A program made the position numbers and the translations under genes. The notes below the pieces were generated by a model. It did no database searches. It had not been told where the DNA came from and was given only the letters and a program-made list of their open reading frames with translations. DNA of 64,000 bases from Solibacter sp039934035 (lineage in GTDB: Bacteria; Acidobacteriota; Terriglobia; Bryobacterales; Bryobacteraceae): the NCBI GenBank assembly GCA_039934035.1, contig JBDTMZ010000104.1:53761-117760 (forward strand), given 5' to 3'. Shown in pieces: positions 44,554 through 52,669 of this stretch (the stretch's first letter is position 1; each line of letters opens with the position of its first letter).

Positions 44554-45387
44554 GTGAGTTTTCTCCGTCGATTCTTTCGCGGCTACCAACTCGGCGCTGT
44601 TGTCCCATTCGTTTTGTTGCACTTGGGGGTAGTAGCAGTGCTCTATTTCCCTCCGGCGCGACGTGGGCTGCTTTGGCTGGCAGGGTCGTACGCGTTGCGG
44701 ATGTTCGCGGTGACCGCCGGGTACCACCGCTACTTCAGCCACCGGAGCTACAAACTGGGACGTTGGGCGCAGTTCGCGATGGCCTTCCTGGCTCAAACCT
44801 CGAGTCAGAAGGGCGTCCTCTGGTGGGCCGCGCACCACCGGCACCATCATCGCCATTCCGACCACGATCAGGACATACACTCGCCCGCGCAGCGCGGCTT
44901 CTGGTGGTCGCATATGGGCTGGATTCTTACCAACGTGTACGACACCTATGACGTTAAGTCGATTGCAGATTTCGCGCGATTCCCGGAGCTGCGCTGGCTC
45001 GACCGCTACCACTGGGTTCCCACCGTTGTCTACGCCGCGGCGATCTTCATGGTTGGGGGTGCCGGCGCTTTTGTGTGGGGCTACGTGGTGGCCACAGTGG
45101 TCCTGTTTCACTGCACCTTCTCCATCAACTCGCTGGCGCATGTCTTCGGAACCCGCCGCTTCGACACGGCGGACCACAGCCGTAACAACTGGTTGCTGGC
45201 CCTCATCACGTTCGGGGAAGGCTGGCACAACAATCATCACTTCTCCATGGGGAGCTGCCGGCAGGGCTACCGCTGGTGGGAGATCGACATAACTTACGGC
45301 GTGCTGAAATTCCTGTCGGCACTGGGCATTGCCCGGGATCTGCGTCCCTTCCGGCTTCGAGCCACGGCCGCGCGCGAGGCAAGATAG
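44554..45387 (+). CDS. Membrane fatty-acid (acyl-CoA/lipid) desaturase
   Basis: 277 residues from GTG 44554; upstream TTG starts fall inside the promoter and are rejected. The start is uncertain because GGAGA is too close. The three histidine clusters of the di-iron desaturases are present: HRYFSH, HHRHHHRH and HNNHH (GEGWHNNHHFS). Membrane helices surround them (LGAVVPFVLLHLGVVAVLYF near the start). It resembles stearoyl-CoA 9-desaturases. It is the first gene of the rightward CarH-facing operon and probably introduces a double bond used by the later methyltransferases. Confidence 0.9.
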   Translation: MSFLRRFFRGYQLGAVVPFVLLHLGVVAVLYFPPARRGLLWLAGSYALRMFAVTAGYHRYFSHRSYKLGRWAQFAMAFLAQTSSQKGVLWWAAHHRHHHRHSDHDQDIHSPAQRGFWWSHMGWILTNVYDTYDVKSIADFARFPELRWLDRYHWVPTVVYAAAIFMVGGAGAFVWGYVVATVVLFHCTFSINSLAHVFGTRRFDTADHSRNNWLLALITFGEGWHNNHHFSMGSCRQGYRWWEIDITYGVLKFLSALGIARDLRPFRLRATAAREAR

Positions 45388-46631
45388 TGCGCATCGCTGT
45401 CATCGGCAGCGGCATCTCGGGGCTGGCCGCGGCCTACTATCTGAGCCGGAAGCACGAGGTGTTCCTCTTTGAAAAAGAAGAGCGCCTTGGCGGGCACACC
45501 CACACCGTCACCGTGGATAGCAGCCGCGGCCCGCTGCCGGTGGACACCGGCTTTATTGTCCACAACCACCGCACCTATCCCAACCTGGTCAGGCTTCTGA
45601 TCGAACTCGGCGTGGAGACCCAACCGAGCGACATGTCGTTCGGCGTGTCCAGCCGGAGCACCGGTTTCGAGTATTCCAGCCGGGGACTGAATGGATTTTT
45701 CGCTCAGCGCGCCAACGCCGGGCGTCCGGCGCACTATCGCCTGCTACGCGAGATCCTGCGCTTCAATCGGGAAGCGCCGAGGTTGCTCGACGATCCGGCG
45801 GCCGGCTCCCTGACCCTGGGCGACGTGATGGATCAGGGGGGCTACAGCGCGGAATTTGCCGAGCGCTATCTTTACCCCATGGCATGTGCCGTGTGGTCCA
45901 TGTCCACTGACGCGATCCGCTCGTTCCCCGCCTTCACCCTGATTCGCTTCTTCGACAACCACGGCATGCTGGGCATCGACACCCACCCTAAATGGAAAGC
46001 GGTCCAGGGCGGCAGCAGCCGCTACCTGGAGCCGATTACCGCTCCGTACCGGGACCGGATCTACACGGGAGTTGCCATACACTCGGTGGCCCGGGACTCC
46101 GCGGGGGTCACGCTGCGATTTCGGGATCGACCTGACAGGGCGTTCGACCAGGTAGTCTTCGCCTGTCACGGGAATCAGATTCTTCCCCTGCTGGAATCCC
46201 CCAGCGACGCCGAGCGGCAGATTCTGGGCAGTTTCGCCACCAGCCGCAATGAAGTCTGCCTGCACACGGATTCCTCCCTGCTGCCGCGGCGTCCGCGGGC
46301 CCGGGCATCCTGGAATTATCACCTGGGTCTCGCATCGAGCGGCGCCATGCTCACCTATCACATGAACCGCCTGCAGTCCCTGAATGTGCCGGAAGACTAC
46401 TGCGTCACGATGAACCCCAACGGCGGCGTCGATCCGTCGAAGGTACTGCGGCGCCTGGTTTACTACCATCCGGTCTACAACCGGCAAGCCGTCGAAGCGC
46501 AAACCCGCTGGGGGGAGATCAGCGGCGCCAATGGAAGTCACTTCTGCGGCGCTTACTGGTTTTATGGCTTTCACGAAGACGGCTTGAATTCCGCGCTGCG
46601 CGTGGCGCGGGCGTTGGGAGTGGAGGTCTGA
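45387..46631 (+). CDS. FAD-dependent amine-oxidase-like protein (COG2907 type)
   Basis: 414 residues from GTG 45387, overlapping the desaturase stop by one base (TAGTG). The dinucleotide motif is VIGSGISGLAAAYYLS (5-20), followed by FEKEERLGGHTHTV and DTGFIVHNHRTYPNL, a signature of the COG2907 'NAD/FAD-binding' family. HGNQILPLL and WGEISGANGSHFCGAYWFYGFHEDG near the end close the FAD site. Such proteins nearly always sit with DUF1365 and CFA-like genes. A role in oxidising or desaturating a membrane acyl chain is inferred. Confidence 0.9.
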   Translation: MRIAVIGSGISGLAAAYYLSRKHEVFLFEKEERLGGHTHTVTVDSSRGPLPVDTGFIVHNHRTYPNLVRLLIELGVETQPSDMSFGVSSRSTGFEYSSRGLNGFFAQRANAGRPAHYRLLREILRFNREAPRLLDDPAAGSLTLGDVMDQGGYSAEFAERYLYPMACAVWSMSTDAIRSFPAFTLIRFFDNHGMLGIDTHPKWKAVQGGSSRYLEPITAPYRDRIYTGVAIHSVARDSAGVTLRFRDRPDRAFDQVVFACHGNQILPLLESPSDAERQILGSFATSRNEVCLHTDSSLLPRRPRARASWNYHLGLASSGAMLTYHMNRLQSLNVPEDYCVTMNPNGGVDPSKVLRRLVYYHPVYNRQAVEAQTRWGEISGANGSHFCGAYWFYGFHEDGLNSALRVARALGVEV

Positions 46632-46635
46632 AACC

Positions 46636-47394
46636 ATGGACTCCTCTCTCTACATCGGTACGGTGCGGCACCGCAGGTTCGAACCCGCGCGCCACGAGTT
46701 CACCTATCCGCTTTTCATGGCGATGCTGGACATCGACCGTATCCCTGAATTGATGGCCGGCTCACCGTTTTCCAGCTATAACCGTTTCAACTGGGCCAGC
46801 TTCCACCAGCGCGACCATTTCGGCGATCCGGCGGCTCCGTTGCGCCAGCGGCTTCGCGCGGACGCGGCGCGCAACGGCATTTCGCTTCCCGATGGTCCCA
46901 TCTTTCTGCTGACCCATCTGCGCTACCTGGGGTACGCCTTCAACCCCATTTCGCTGTTCTACTGCTACAGCCGCGAGGGAAAACTGGAGACCGTGCTGGC
47001 GGAAGTGAACAGCACCTTCGGCGAAACCCACAACTACTGGCTGTCCGCCGCGAACCGCGACCGGTCATCCCAATCGCACGTGTATCGCTGCCCCAAGGCG
47101 ATGCACGTCTCGCCGTTCATGCCCATGGAACTCGAGTACCGTTTCGTCCTGACCCCGCCCGGCGAGCAACTCGTGGCGCACATGGATACGCTGGCGGGTG
47201 AGCGCGGAGGCTTTGACGCCACGCTACAGTTGCGGCGCGAACCTTGGAGCGCCGCTTCGCTTCATCGCGCCCTGCTTCGGTTCCCGTGGATGACCGCCAA
47301 GGTAATTGGGGCCATCCACTGGGAAGCGCTGCGGCTCTACTGCAAACGCGTTCCTGTCTACACTCATCCGGCCCGCCGGAGGGAAGAACAATAA
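46636..47394 (+). CDS. DUF1365-family protein
   Basis: 252 residues, starting 4 bp after the oxidoreductase. Family signatures are YIGTVRHRRFEPARHEFTYP at the start, LTHLRYLGYAFNPISLFYCY in the middle and KAMHVSPFMPMELEYRF. Function is unproven, but the family is tightly linked to CFA-like methyltransferases and COG2907 oxidoreductases, and was drawn into work on methylated and furan fatty acids in alphaproteobacteria. Its stop overlaps the next start by one base (TAATG), so the genes are translationally coupled. Confidence 0.9.
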   Translation: MDSSLYIGTVRHRRFEPARHEFTYPLFMAMLDIDRIPELMAGSPFSSYNRFNWASFHQRDHFGDPAAPLRQRLRADAARNGISLPDGPIFLLTHLRYLGYAFNPISLFYCYSREGKLETVLAEVNSTFGETHNYWLSAANRDRSSQSHVYRCPKAMHVSPFMPMELEYRFVLTPPGEQLVAHMDTLAGERGGFDATLQLRREPWSAASLHRALLRFPWMTAKVIGAIHWEALRLYCKRVPVYTHPARRREEQ

Positions 47395-48683
47395 TGACGA
47401 CACTTCTCACATCCTTCGCTCGGAACCTCTTCCTCAAGAGCCTGCAATCGCTGCGCGGCGGGTCTCTCAAGCTGATCTGCGACGGCCAGACCCTCCAGTT
47501 CGGAGAGCCCGGTGCCCTGCTGGAAGCGACAGTCGTGGTGCATAACGACCGCCTCTTCCACCGCGCCATCTTCGGCGGCGATATCGGCCTGGGCGAGTCC
47601 TGGATGGCCGGCGAGTGGTCCTCGCCCGATCTCACTTCGGTCATCCGCCTGGCCGTGCGCAATCTGGCGCGCATGGAGCGGGAGAACCGCGTCCTGAGCG
47701 CCTTCAGCCGGATGTTCGACATCCTGCGCCACCGTTTGCGCGGCAACTCGCTGGCAGGCAGCCGCCGCAACATCGGGGCGCATTACGATTTGAGCAACGA
47801 CTTCTTTCAGCTGTTCCTGGACCCCAGCCTGATGTACTCCTGCGCCTGCTACGACACGCAGGCGGACTCGCTCGAAGCGGCGCAATTCCAGAAACTCGAT
47901 CGCATCTGCCGGAAACTGCGCCTGGGACCTGAAGACCATGTCCTCGAGATCGGCACCGGCTGGGGCGGGTTTGCCGAGCACGCGGTGAAGCACTATGGCT
48001 GCCGCATCACCACTACCACGATTAGCCGGCAACAGTACGAATATGCCCGCGATCGTTTTGCCTCGATGACCGCGGGCGATCGCATCGAACTGCTCCAGGA
48101 GGACTACCGCAATCTCCGGGGCCGGTACGACAAGATCGTCAGCATCGAAATGTTTGAAGCGGTCGGGCTGCGCTATTACGACGATTTCTTCCGGACCTGC
48201 AATCGCCTGTTGCGGAACGATGGCAGCATGCTGATGCAGACCATCACCATCAACGAGCGCGCGTTTCCGTCCTATCGGCGGCGCACCGACTGGATTCAGA
48301 AGTACATCTTCCCGGGCGCGGAATTGGCGTCGGTAAGCGAGATCCTGCGTTCGCTGGCGCGCGTGACGGCGCTCTCGCTTTATCACGCCGAGGATATCGG
48401 CACGCACTATGCGCGAACGCTGGCAGCGTGGCGGCAGCGGTTCCAGGACCGGCTGCGAGAAGTTCGCGCGCTCGGCTTCGACGAGCGATTCATCCGCATG
48501 TGGGGCTACTATCTGTCCTACTGCGAGGGGGCCTTTCTCGAGCGCCACATCGGCGATTTCCAGCTTCTGCTGACCAAAAACCATGCACCCGGGACTTTGT
48601 TTGGCGAGCCTTGGGGCGAAGGGCGACCTCATGCCGTCCCGGCTGGGATTCCAGATTCCCTACCTGCTGGTGGATGCCGGTAG
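47394..48683 (+). CDS. Cyclopropane-fatty-acid-synthase-type methyltransferase (second copy)
   Basis: 429 residues from ATG 47394; the longer ORF overlaps DUF1365 and is rejected. The N-terminal lipid-binding part (about 1-110) has DIGLGESWMAGEWSSPDLT. The catalytic domain has ARYDLS-type AHYDLSNDFFQLFLD, SCACYD, the SAM motif HVLEIGTGWGGFAEHAVKHY and IVSIEMFEAVG. Full Cfa-like length, unlike the shorter paralogue at 40791. It should transfer a methyl or methylene group to unsaturated chains of phospholipids. The two copies in one regulon suggest two successive methylations or two substrates. Confidence 0.92.
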   Translation: MTTLLTSFARNLFLKSLQSLRGGSLKLICDGQTLQFGEPGALLEATVVVHNDRLFHRAIFGGDIGLGESWMAGEWSSPDLTSVIRLAVRNLARMERENRVLSAFSRMFDILRHRLRGNSLAGSRRNIGAHYDLSNDFFQLFLDPSLMYSCACYDTQADSLEAAQFQKLDRICRKLRLGPEDHVLEIGTGWGGFAEHAVKHYGCRITTTTISRQQYEYARDRFASMTAGDRIELLQEDYRNLRGRYDKIVSIEMFEAVGLRYYDDFFRTCNRLLRNDGSMLMQTITINERAFPSYRRRTDWIQKYIFPGAELASVSEILRSLARVTALSLYHAEDIGTHYARTLAAWRQRFQDRLREVRALGFDERFIRMWGYYLSYCEGAFLERHIGDFQLLLTKNHAPGTLFGEPWGEGRPHAVPAGIPDSLPAGGCR

Positions 48684-48887
48684 ACCATCCTGAAGCCACC
48701 GCTCATTCTATTGACAGGCCCCAACCGGCTATGTGGGCGGAGAGTTGCTGAAAGCTCCGCTGGCGGCCGGCTATCAGGCCGCTCGGAATTGCTATGGGCA
48801 CAGGAACGGATGTCGCCATGGAGAGTGCCGGCATTACTCTTGTCGGTAGTGATCTGCGTGGCGCATCACCCCTTCGATCGTTCGGAT

Positions 48888-49571
48888 CTACCCGTAAACC
48901 CAGCGGAGGCCGACAATAAACAATCCGCAGACCACCGTCCCCAACGCCAGCGCAATTAGACCTGCGGCGCGCTTCTCCCGCCGATTCCACCATAGATAGA
49001 CACCGCTCAACACCAGCACCAGGACACCGGCTGCCACCGCATCCATCGACATCGCCCAAATCGTGGTCAGTATCCAATCGCGCCGATTGCGCGGATCATC
49101 CGGACTAACCCCGACAAATGTGTGCATGCCGCGCAAGACTCCCCAGGCGTTGTACTCGTTGAGCGTGACGGTAGCCCGGTTTTCTTTCAGATCGGTCTGC
49201 ACCTGGTATACGCGACCGGGCCGGGTCACGTTGAACTCCAGTCGCGCGGCGGCGTCTCGAGTCGCGCCCCATCCGATCTCGCCTTCGATTCCAAACTGGC
49301 GCATCACCGCCCTGGCCTTATCGAGGTCGGAACCTGACAGGGGAAATTGGATCGGTCCCTCAATTTTCGAGATCTTGCGATTGGGGAAGAACTGGGCGAA
49401 CGCCCAGGACGAATGGTTCAGCAGAAGCCCGGAGAGTGAAAACAGCCACAAAAAGAAGAGGAAGTACAGTCCCAGATAATAGTGCGCCTTCCGGTTCCAG
49501 GTTGAGAACAGGGCTGCCCACCGGCGGGATTCAGGCGCCCGGGAGATCATTGGATCAGTGGACGAGTGCAT
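48888..49571 (-). CDS. PepSY-associated membrane protein
   Basis: 227 residues from ATG 49571, overlapping the stop of the upstream PepSY gene by 17 bp; an ATG at 49550 is the alternative. Helices lie at about 30-52 (YYLGLYFLFFLWLFSLSGLLLNHSSW), 163-183 and 195-215. Between the first two is a periplasmic PepSY-like region (AARLEFNVTRPGRVYQVQTD). The RKAHYYLGLYFLF…GLLLNHS pattern is typical of PepSY_TM proteins that accompany siderophore or metal uptake. The substrate is unknown. Confidence 0.75.
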   Translation of the reverse strand: MHSSTDPMISRAPESRRWAALFSTWNRKAHYYLGLYFLFFLWLFSLSGLLLNHSSWAFAQFFPNRKISKIEGPIQFPLSGSDLDKARAVMRQFGIEGEIGWGATRDAAARLEFNVTRPGRVYQVQTDLKENRATVTLNEYNAWGVLRGMHTFVGVSPDDPRNRRDWILTTIWAMSMDAVAAGVLVLVLSGVYLWWNRREKRAAGLIALALGTVVCGLFIVGLRWVYG

Positions 49572-50193
49572 AGAGGGATCCGAAGAAAGAAAAGGCGCCG
49601 GCTGCAATCAGCGCGAGTCCGACACGACGCTCCGCGCGCAGAACGGCCCATAGGTACACGCCGCTGAGAGTCAGGAACATAACGACGTATACGGTGCCGT
49701 CGGCGAGCCACCGCCAGAACCGCATGTACCCCCAGTTTCCTCGAAGGTTCGCCAGGTGCTGCCCGGGCATTTTGTGCAGGTAAGTGATGGCACTCCCTAT
49801 GCCGGTCGCCCGTTCCGTGACTTCAGCCGAACGCGTTTCCAAGTTTAGGTCCACCGACACTTCCCGGCCAGGAATGATCACGGCGATCACGAGGCGGTGC
49901 TCCTTTGCGATTCGCCGGAGCACGCCGACTTCGCCTTTTACGCCAAGCCGGTCCAGCACTCCGCGCAATGCGGCCACCTGGGCGCGACCCGTGAGGAGTT
50001 CGACGCCGGCGGGAATCGGGAGATCGCCGGCGGTGCGTTTCGCCGGCGCCGCGGAACTTCCTGGAATCCACGCGTGTACAAGAAAGAAGACGCTCACCGC
50101 GAACACGAGTACTAGCGGGCTGATAAACAGACCAGAGTACAGATGCAGATCTCGAACGATGGAATAGAGTCGTCTCACGGATTGACCAGTCAT
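49555..50193 (-). CDS. PepSY-domain membrane protein
   Basis: 212 residues from ATG 50193 (MTGQSVRRLY); the longer start at 50232 is possible. It has the same layout as its downstream neighbour: an N-terminal helix (LHLYSGLFISPLVLVFAVSVFFLV), a periplasmic PepSY-like region (EHRLVIAVIIPGREVSVDLN), YLHKMPGQHLANLRGNW and two C-terminal helices. The pair probably forms a heteromeric inner-membrane unit of the PiuB type. The transport role is inferred from family associations only. Confidence 0.75.
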   Translation of the reverse strand: MTGQSVRRLYSIVRDLHLYSGLFISPLVLVFAVSVFFLVHAWIPGSSAAPAKRTAGDLPIPAGVELLTGRAQVAALRGVLDRLGVKGEVGVLRRIAKEHRLVIAVIIPGREVSVDLNLETRSAEVTERATGIGSAITYLHKMPGQHLANLRGNWGYMRFWRWLADGTVYVVMFLTLSGVYLWAVLRAERRVGLALIAAGAFSFFGSLYALVH

Positions 50194-51102
50194 TGTACAC
50201 GGCTGCAGGCTGCGTGTCCGCGCGTCTGCCAAATATTAACGTAATTTCCTGATGCGAACTCAAGGAGTGCAGTCGGCTGAATGCCTGGAGCGGCGCACCC
50301 GGGCCAGCACAGTTCCTGCACGAAGAATAGCTCTTCAGTTTCAAAGCTCACGAAGTTAGTTTGTTTGGGGTGCTAGCGCCCCCAGAGCTAGAGGTAAGAA
50401 TTCACCCATTGGGCAGGTTTCATACAATTCCCGGTCACGTCCGCCATGAATAGTGGAAGCCTTACCGTGGCGACGAGCACCCTGATCTCGAAAACACCGG
50501 CGTCGACGATATAATTCGGAGCAGGAGAACGCCCCAGCGACAATCAATGACGCCGCCCGCCGCGCAGATCAGACAATGGATCGCGGACAGGCCCTTCCAG
50601 CGAAAAGGTTGGAACTCGAGGGATCAAGAAAATCGTGGCTGGTGTATGCTAGACGCGCTGGAGAACCAAATGGAAATTCCAGCCGATGTGACGGAGCGAG
50701 GGGTGCGAGATTTGTCGGGCTACCGCACCGCAGTGATTCGACCGGTGCCTGGCACGTTCTCCCAACTGAGGCTTGAAGATGCCTTGATCGACCCACCGGC
50801 GAGAATGAAATGGCAAGGATTGATGCATCGCAATTTAACCCGCTCTTTAAGGGCTTTGTAAACGCTGTCGCACAGGTTAAGAACTTTGACGATAGAGGTA
50901 GGTTTAGTAGCGGAGCGGGTTCATGTGCGGCAGCCCTTACAAGGATAAATATTCGACTTCGCTTGGCGAAGGAGATGCGGAATGCGCTCGTGCTCGATGG
51001 CAGGCACTGCCTCGATCGATCCCGAATCGTCTGCGCCGGCTTTCGATACGTTGGCCTGGCAAGCTGATCCAGTCTTGAAAAACGCATTAATTGGAGAACA
51101 CT
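50194..51102. other. Long intergenic region without a supported gene
   Basis: About 900 bp between the PepSY gene start and the epimerase. Frames of up to 179 codons occur on the minus strand and shorter ones on the plus strand, but they overlap each other, lack ribosome sites and match no family. The end carries the ribosome site GGAG (51093-51096) of the next gene. Decayed coding sequence is possible. Confidence 0.4.
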
Positions 51103-52095
51103 TTGCAAATCGTTATTTCAGGCGCCGCCGGCTTCTTGGGCTCGCACATGTGCGACCGGCTACTGGCCGAAGGCCACAGTGTCCTGGGCCTCGATAACTT
51201 CCTGACCGGAAGCCCTCGAAATCTCGCTCACCTGGATCGCGATCCGCGTTTCCGTTTTGTCGAACAGGATGTTACCCAGCCGCTTTCAATCGACGGCGCC
51301 GTCGATTGTGTGGTCCACATGGCTTCCCCCGCGAGTCCAAAGGACTACCTTGAGTACCCCATAGAGACTCTGGACGTAGGTTCCCTCGGGACCCGGCGTA
51401 TGCTGGAACTTGCGCTTGGCAAATCGTCGCGTTTCCTGCTCACGTCAACCTCCGAGTCCTACGGCGACGCGCTCGTTCATCCCCAACCGGAAACGTATTG
51501 GGGAAATGTGAACCCGGTCGGACCGCGTTCCTGTTACGACGAGAGCAAGCGTTTCGCGGAGGCCATGACGATGGCTTATCATCGCAAGCACGGCCTACGA
51601 ACCAACATCGCCCGCATCTTCAATACCTACGGCCCGCGCATGAAGCTGAACGACGGCCGCGTGGTGCCGGCATTTCTGGATCAGGCTCTGCGCGGCGAAC
51701 CGATCACGGTATTCGGCAGCGGCGCCCAAACCCGCAGCTTCTGTTACGTCAGCGACTTGGTGGACGGATTGTTCCGGCTGATGGTCTCCGAGGAACGCTA
51801 CCCGGTGAACCTGGGAAATCCATGCGAAATGACGATGCTGGAATTCGCCGAACAGATTCGCCGCATGGCCGGCTCCCAATCGGAAATCGTCTTCCAGCCG
51901 CTTCCAGAAGACGATCCCAAGCAGCGGCGCCCCGATATCGCCAAGGCTCGCGCAATGCTCGGATGGGAGCCGCGCGTGCCGCTGGACGAGGGATTGCGGA
52001 ACACGTTCGAATACTTCTCGACACTCCGCGCCGCTGCGCCGCCATTTCCTCGGTCAACGCACAACGATCGAAAATCAACTCGTTTTGAACGTTAG
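51103..52095 (+). CDS. UDP-glucuronate decarboxylase-like NAD-dependent epimerase
   Basis: 330 residues from TTG 51103, with GGAG six bases upstream; another TTG 12 bp earlier overlaps this ribosome site. Extended SDR fold: GAAGFLG at 7-13, catalytic YDESK in PVGPRSCYDESKRFAEA, and RIFNTYGPRM. The sequence PETYWGNVNPVGPRSCYDE is the hallmark of UDP-xylose synthase, which converts UDP-glucuronate to UDP-xylose. Product use would be in surface polysaccharide. It is the last chromosomal gene before the island boundary. Confidence 0.88.
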   Translation: MQIVISGAAGFLGSHMCDRLLAEGHSVLGLDNFLTGSPRNLAHLDRDPRFRFVEQDVTQPLSIDGAVDCVVHMASPASPKDYLEYPIETLDVGSLGTRRMLELALGKSSRFLLTSTSESYGDALVHPQPETYWGNVNPVGPRSCYDESKRFAEAMTMAYHRKHGLRTNIARIFNTYGPRMKLNDGRVVPAFLDQALRGEPITVFGSGAQTRSFCYVSDLVDGLFRLMVSEERYPVNLGNPCEMTMLEFAEQIRRMAGSQSEIVFQPLPEDDPKQRRPDIAKARAMLGWEPRVPLDEGLRNTFEYFSTLRAAAPPFPRSTHNDRKSTRFER

Positions 52096-52669
52096 TGCCG
52101 ATATAAAACACCCGCAGCACTGCCGGTTTTGTCGTTGGGATCGCGGCTGGATGGGAGCGCGAGACACACGAATGCGGCGGCGCGGGACGTTGACGAACTT
52201 GAACGCGTCCTGGGAACTGCGCGATGACCGACGGCCGAGTTGGTTAGCCGCTGGGCGACCCTCCCGCGCCGTCAACAGGAGCATGAGCATTGGAATGCCG
52301 TGAGTGGTTGGTGTCGAGCCGGACCGATTCGATCACGAGGTAGAGTTTGTCGGCGCTGTTGGCGTAGAGCCGTTGAATTTGTTGACTGGAAAGGAACTAA
52401 GTGGTAGCGCTAACGGGAATCGAACCCGTTTCGCCATGTCCGAGCTAGTCCGATCCAGCCCTAACTAGCTGATTTTATATGAATGTATGAGGGTCTAGTC
52501 CGCGTCATGACCCCCACGGATTCGCCGCGTGTGATCAATGCGTGATCATAGCCGAGACGCCGCAGGTTGAGTTTTGGGCAAATCCGGCTGCGCCGGACCG
52601 GGTTCTTCAGGCCTCGCCCCGACTCGTGCTTTCCTTGATGATATCCGGGCGTCGGGTTAGTGTGAATGT
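52096..52669. other. Island boundary region without a supported gene
   Basis: 574 bp between the epimerase and the HEPN-domain gene. It holds the tRNA 3'-end fragment at 52402-52437 and two copies of the 12-mer TGAATGTATGAG (near 52479 and 52663, the second containing the HEPN gene start). No coding frame is supported and no integrase gene was found here. Confidence 0.5.
52402..52437 (-). other. tRNA 3'-end fragment (att-like site)
   Basis: On the minus strand the segment has a complete T-arm (ACGGG, loop TTCGATT, CCCGT) followed by TAGCGCT and ACCA, the normal 3' end of a tRNA with encoded CCA. No matching 5' acceptor strand (AGCGCTA), D-arm or anticodon arm lies in the adjacent 100 bp. Such fragments are left by integrative elements that recombine into the 3' end of tRNA genes. 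It marks the edge of the restriction/defence island. Confidence 0.6.

Noticed and set aside
50569..51108. A 179-codon minus-strand frame before the epimerase
   Set aside because: It has no family resemblance or ribosome site, and competing plus-strand frames have equal support.
52402..52437. A complete tRNA gene on the minus strand
   Set aside because: Only the T-arm, acceptor 3' strand and CCA are present; no 5' acceptor strand, D-arm or anticodon arm occurs in the adjacent 100 bp.
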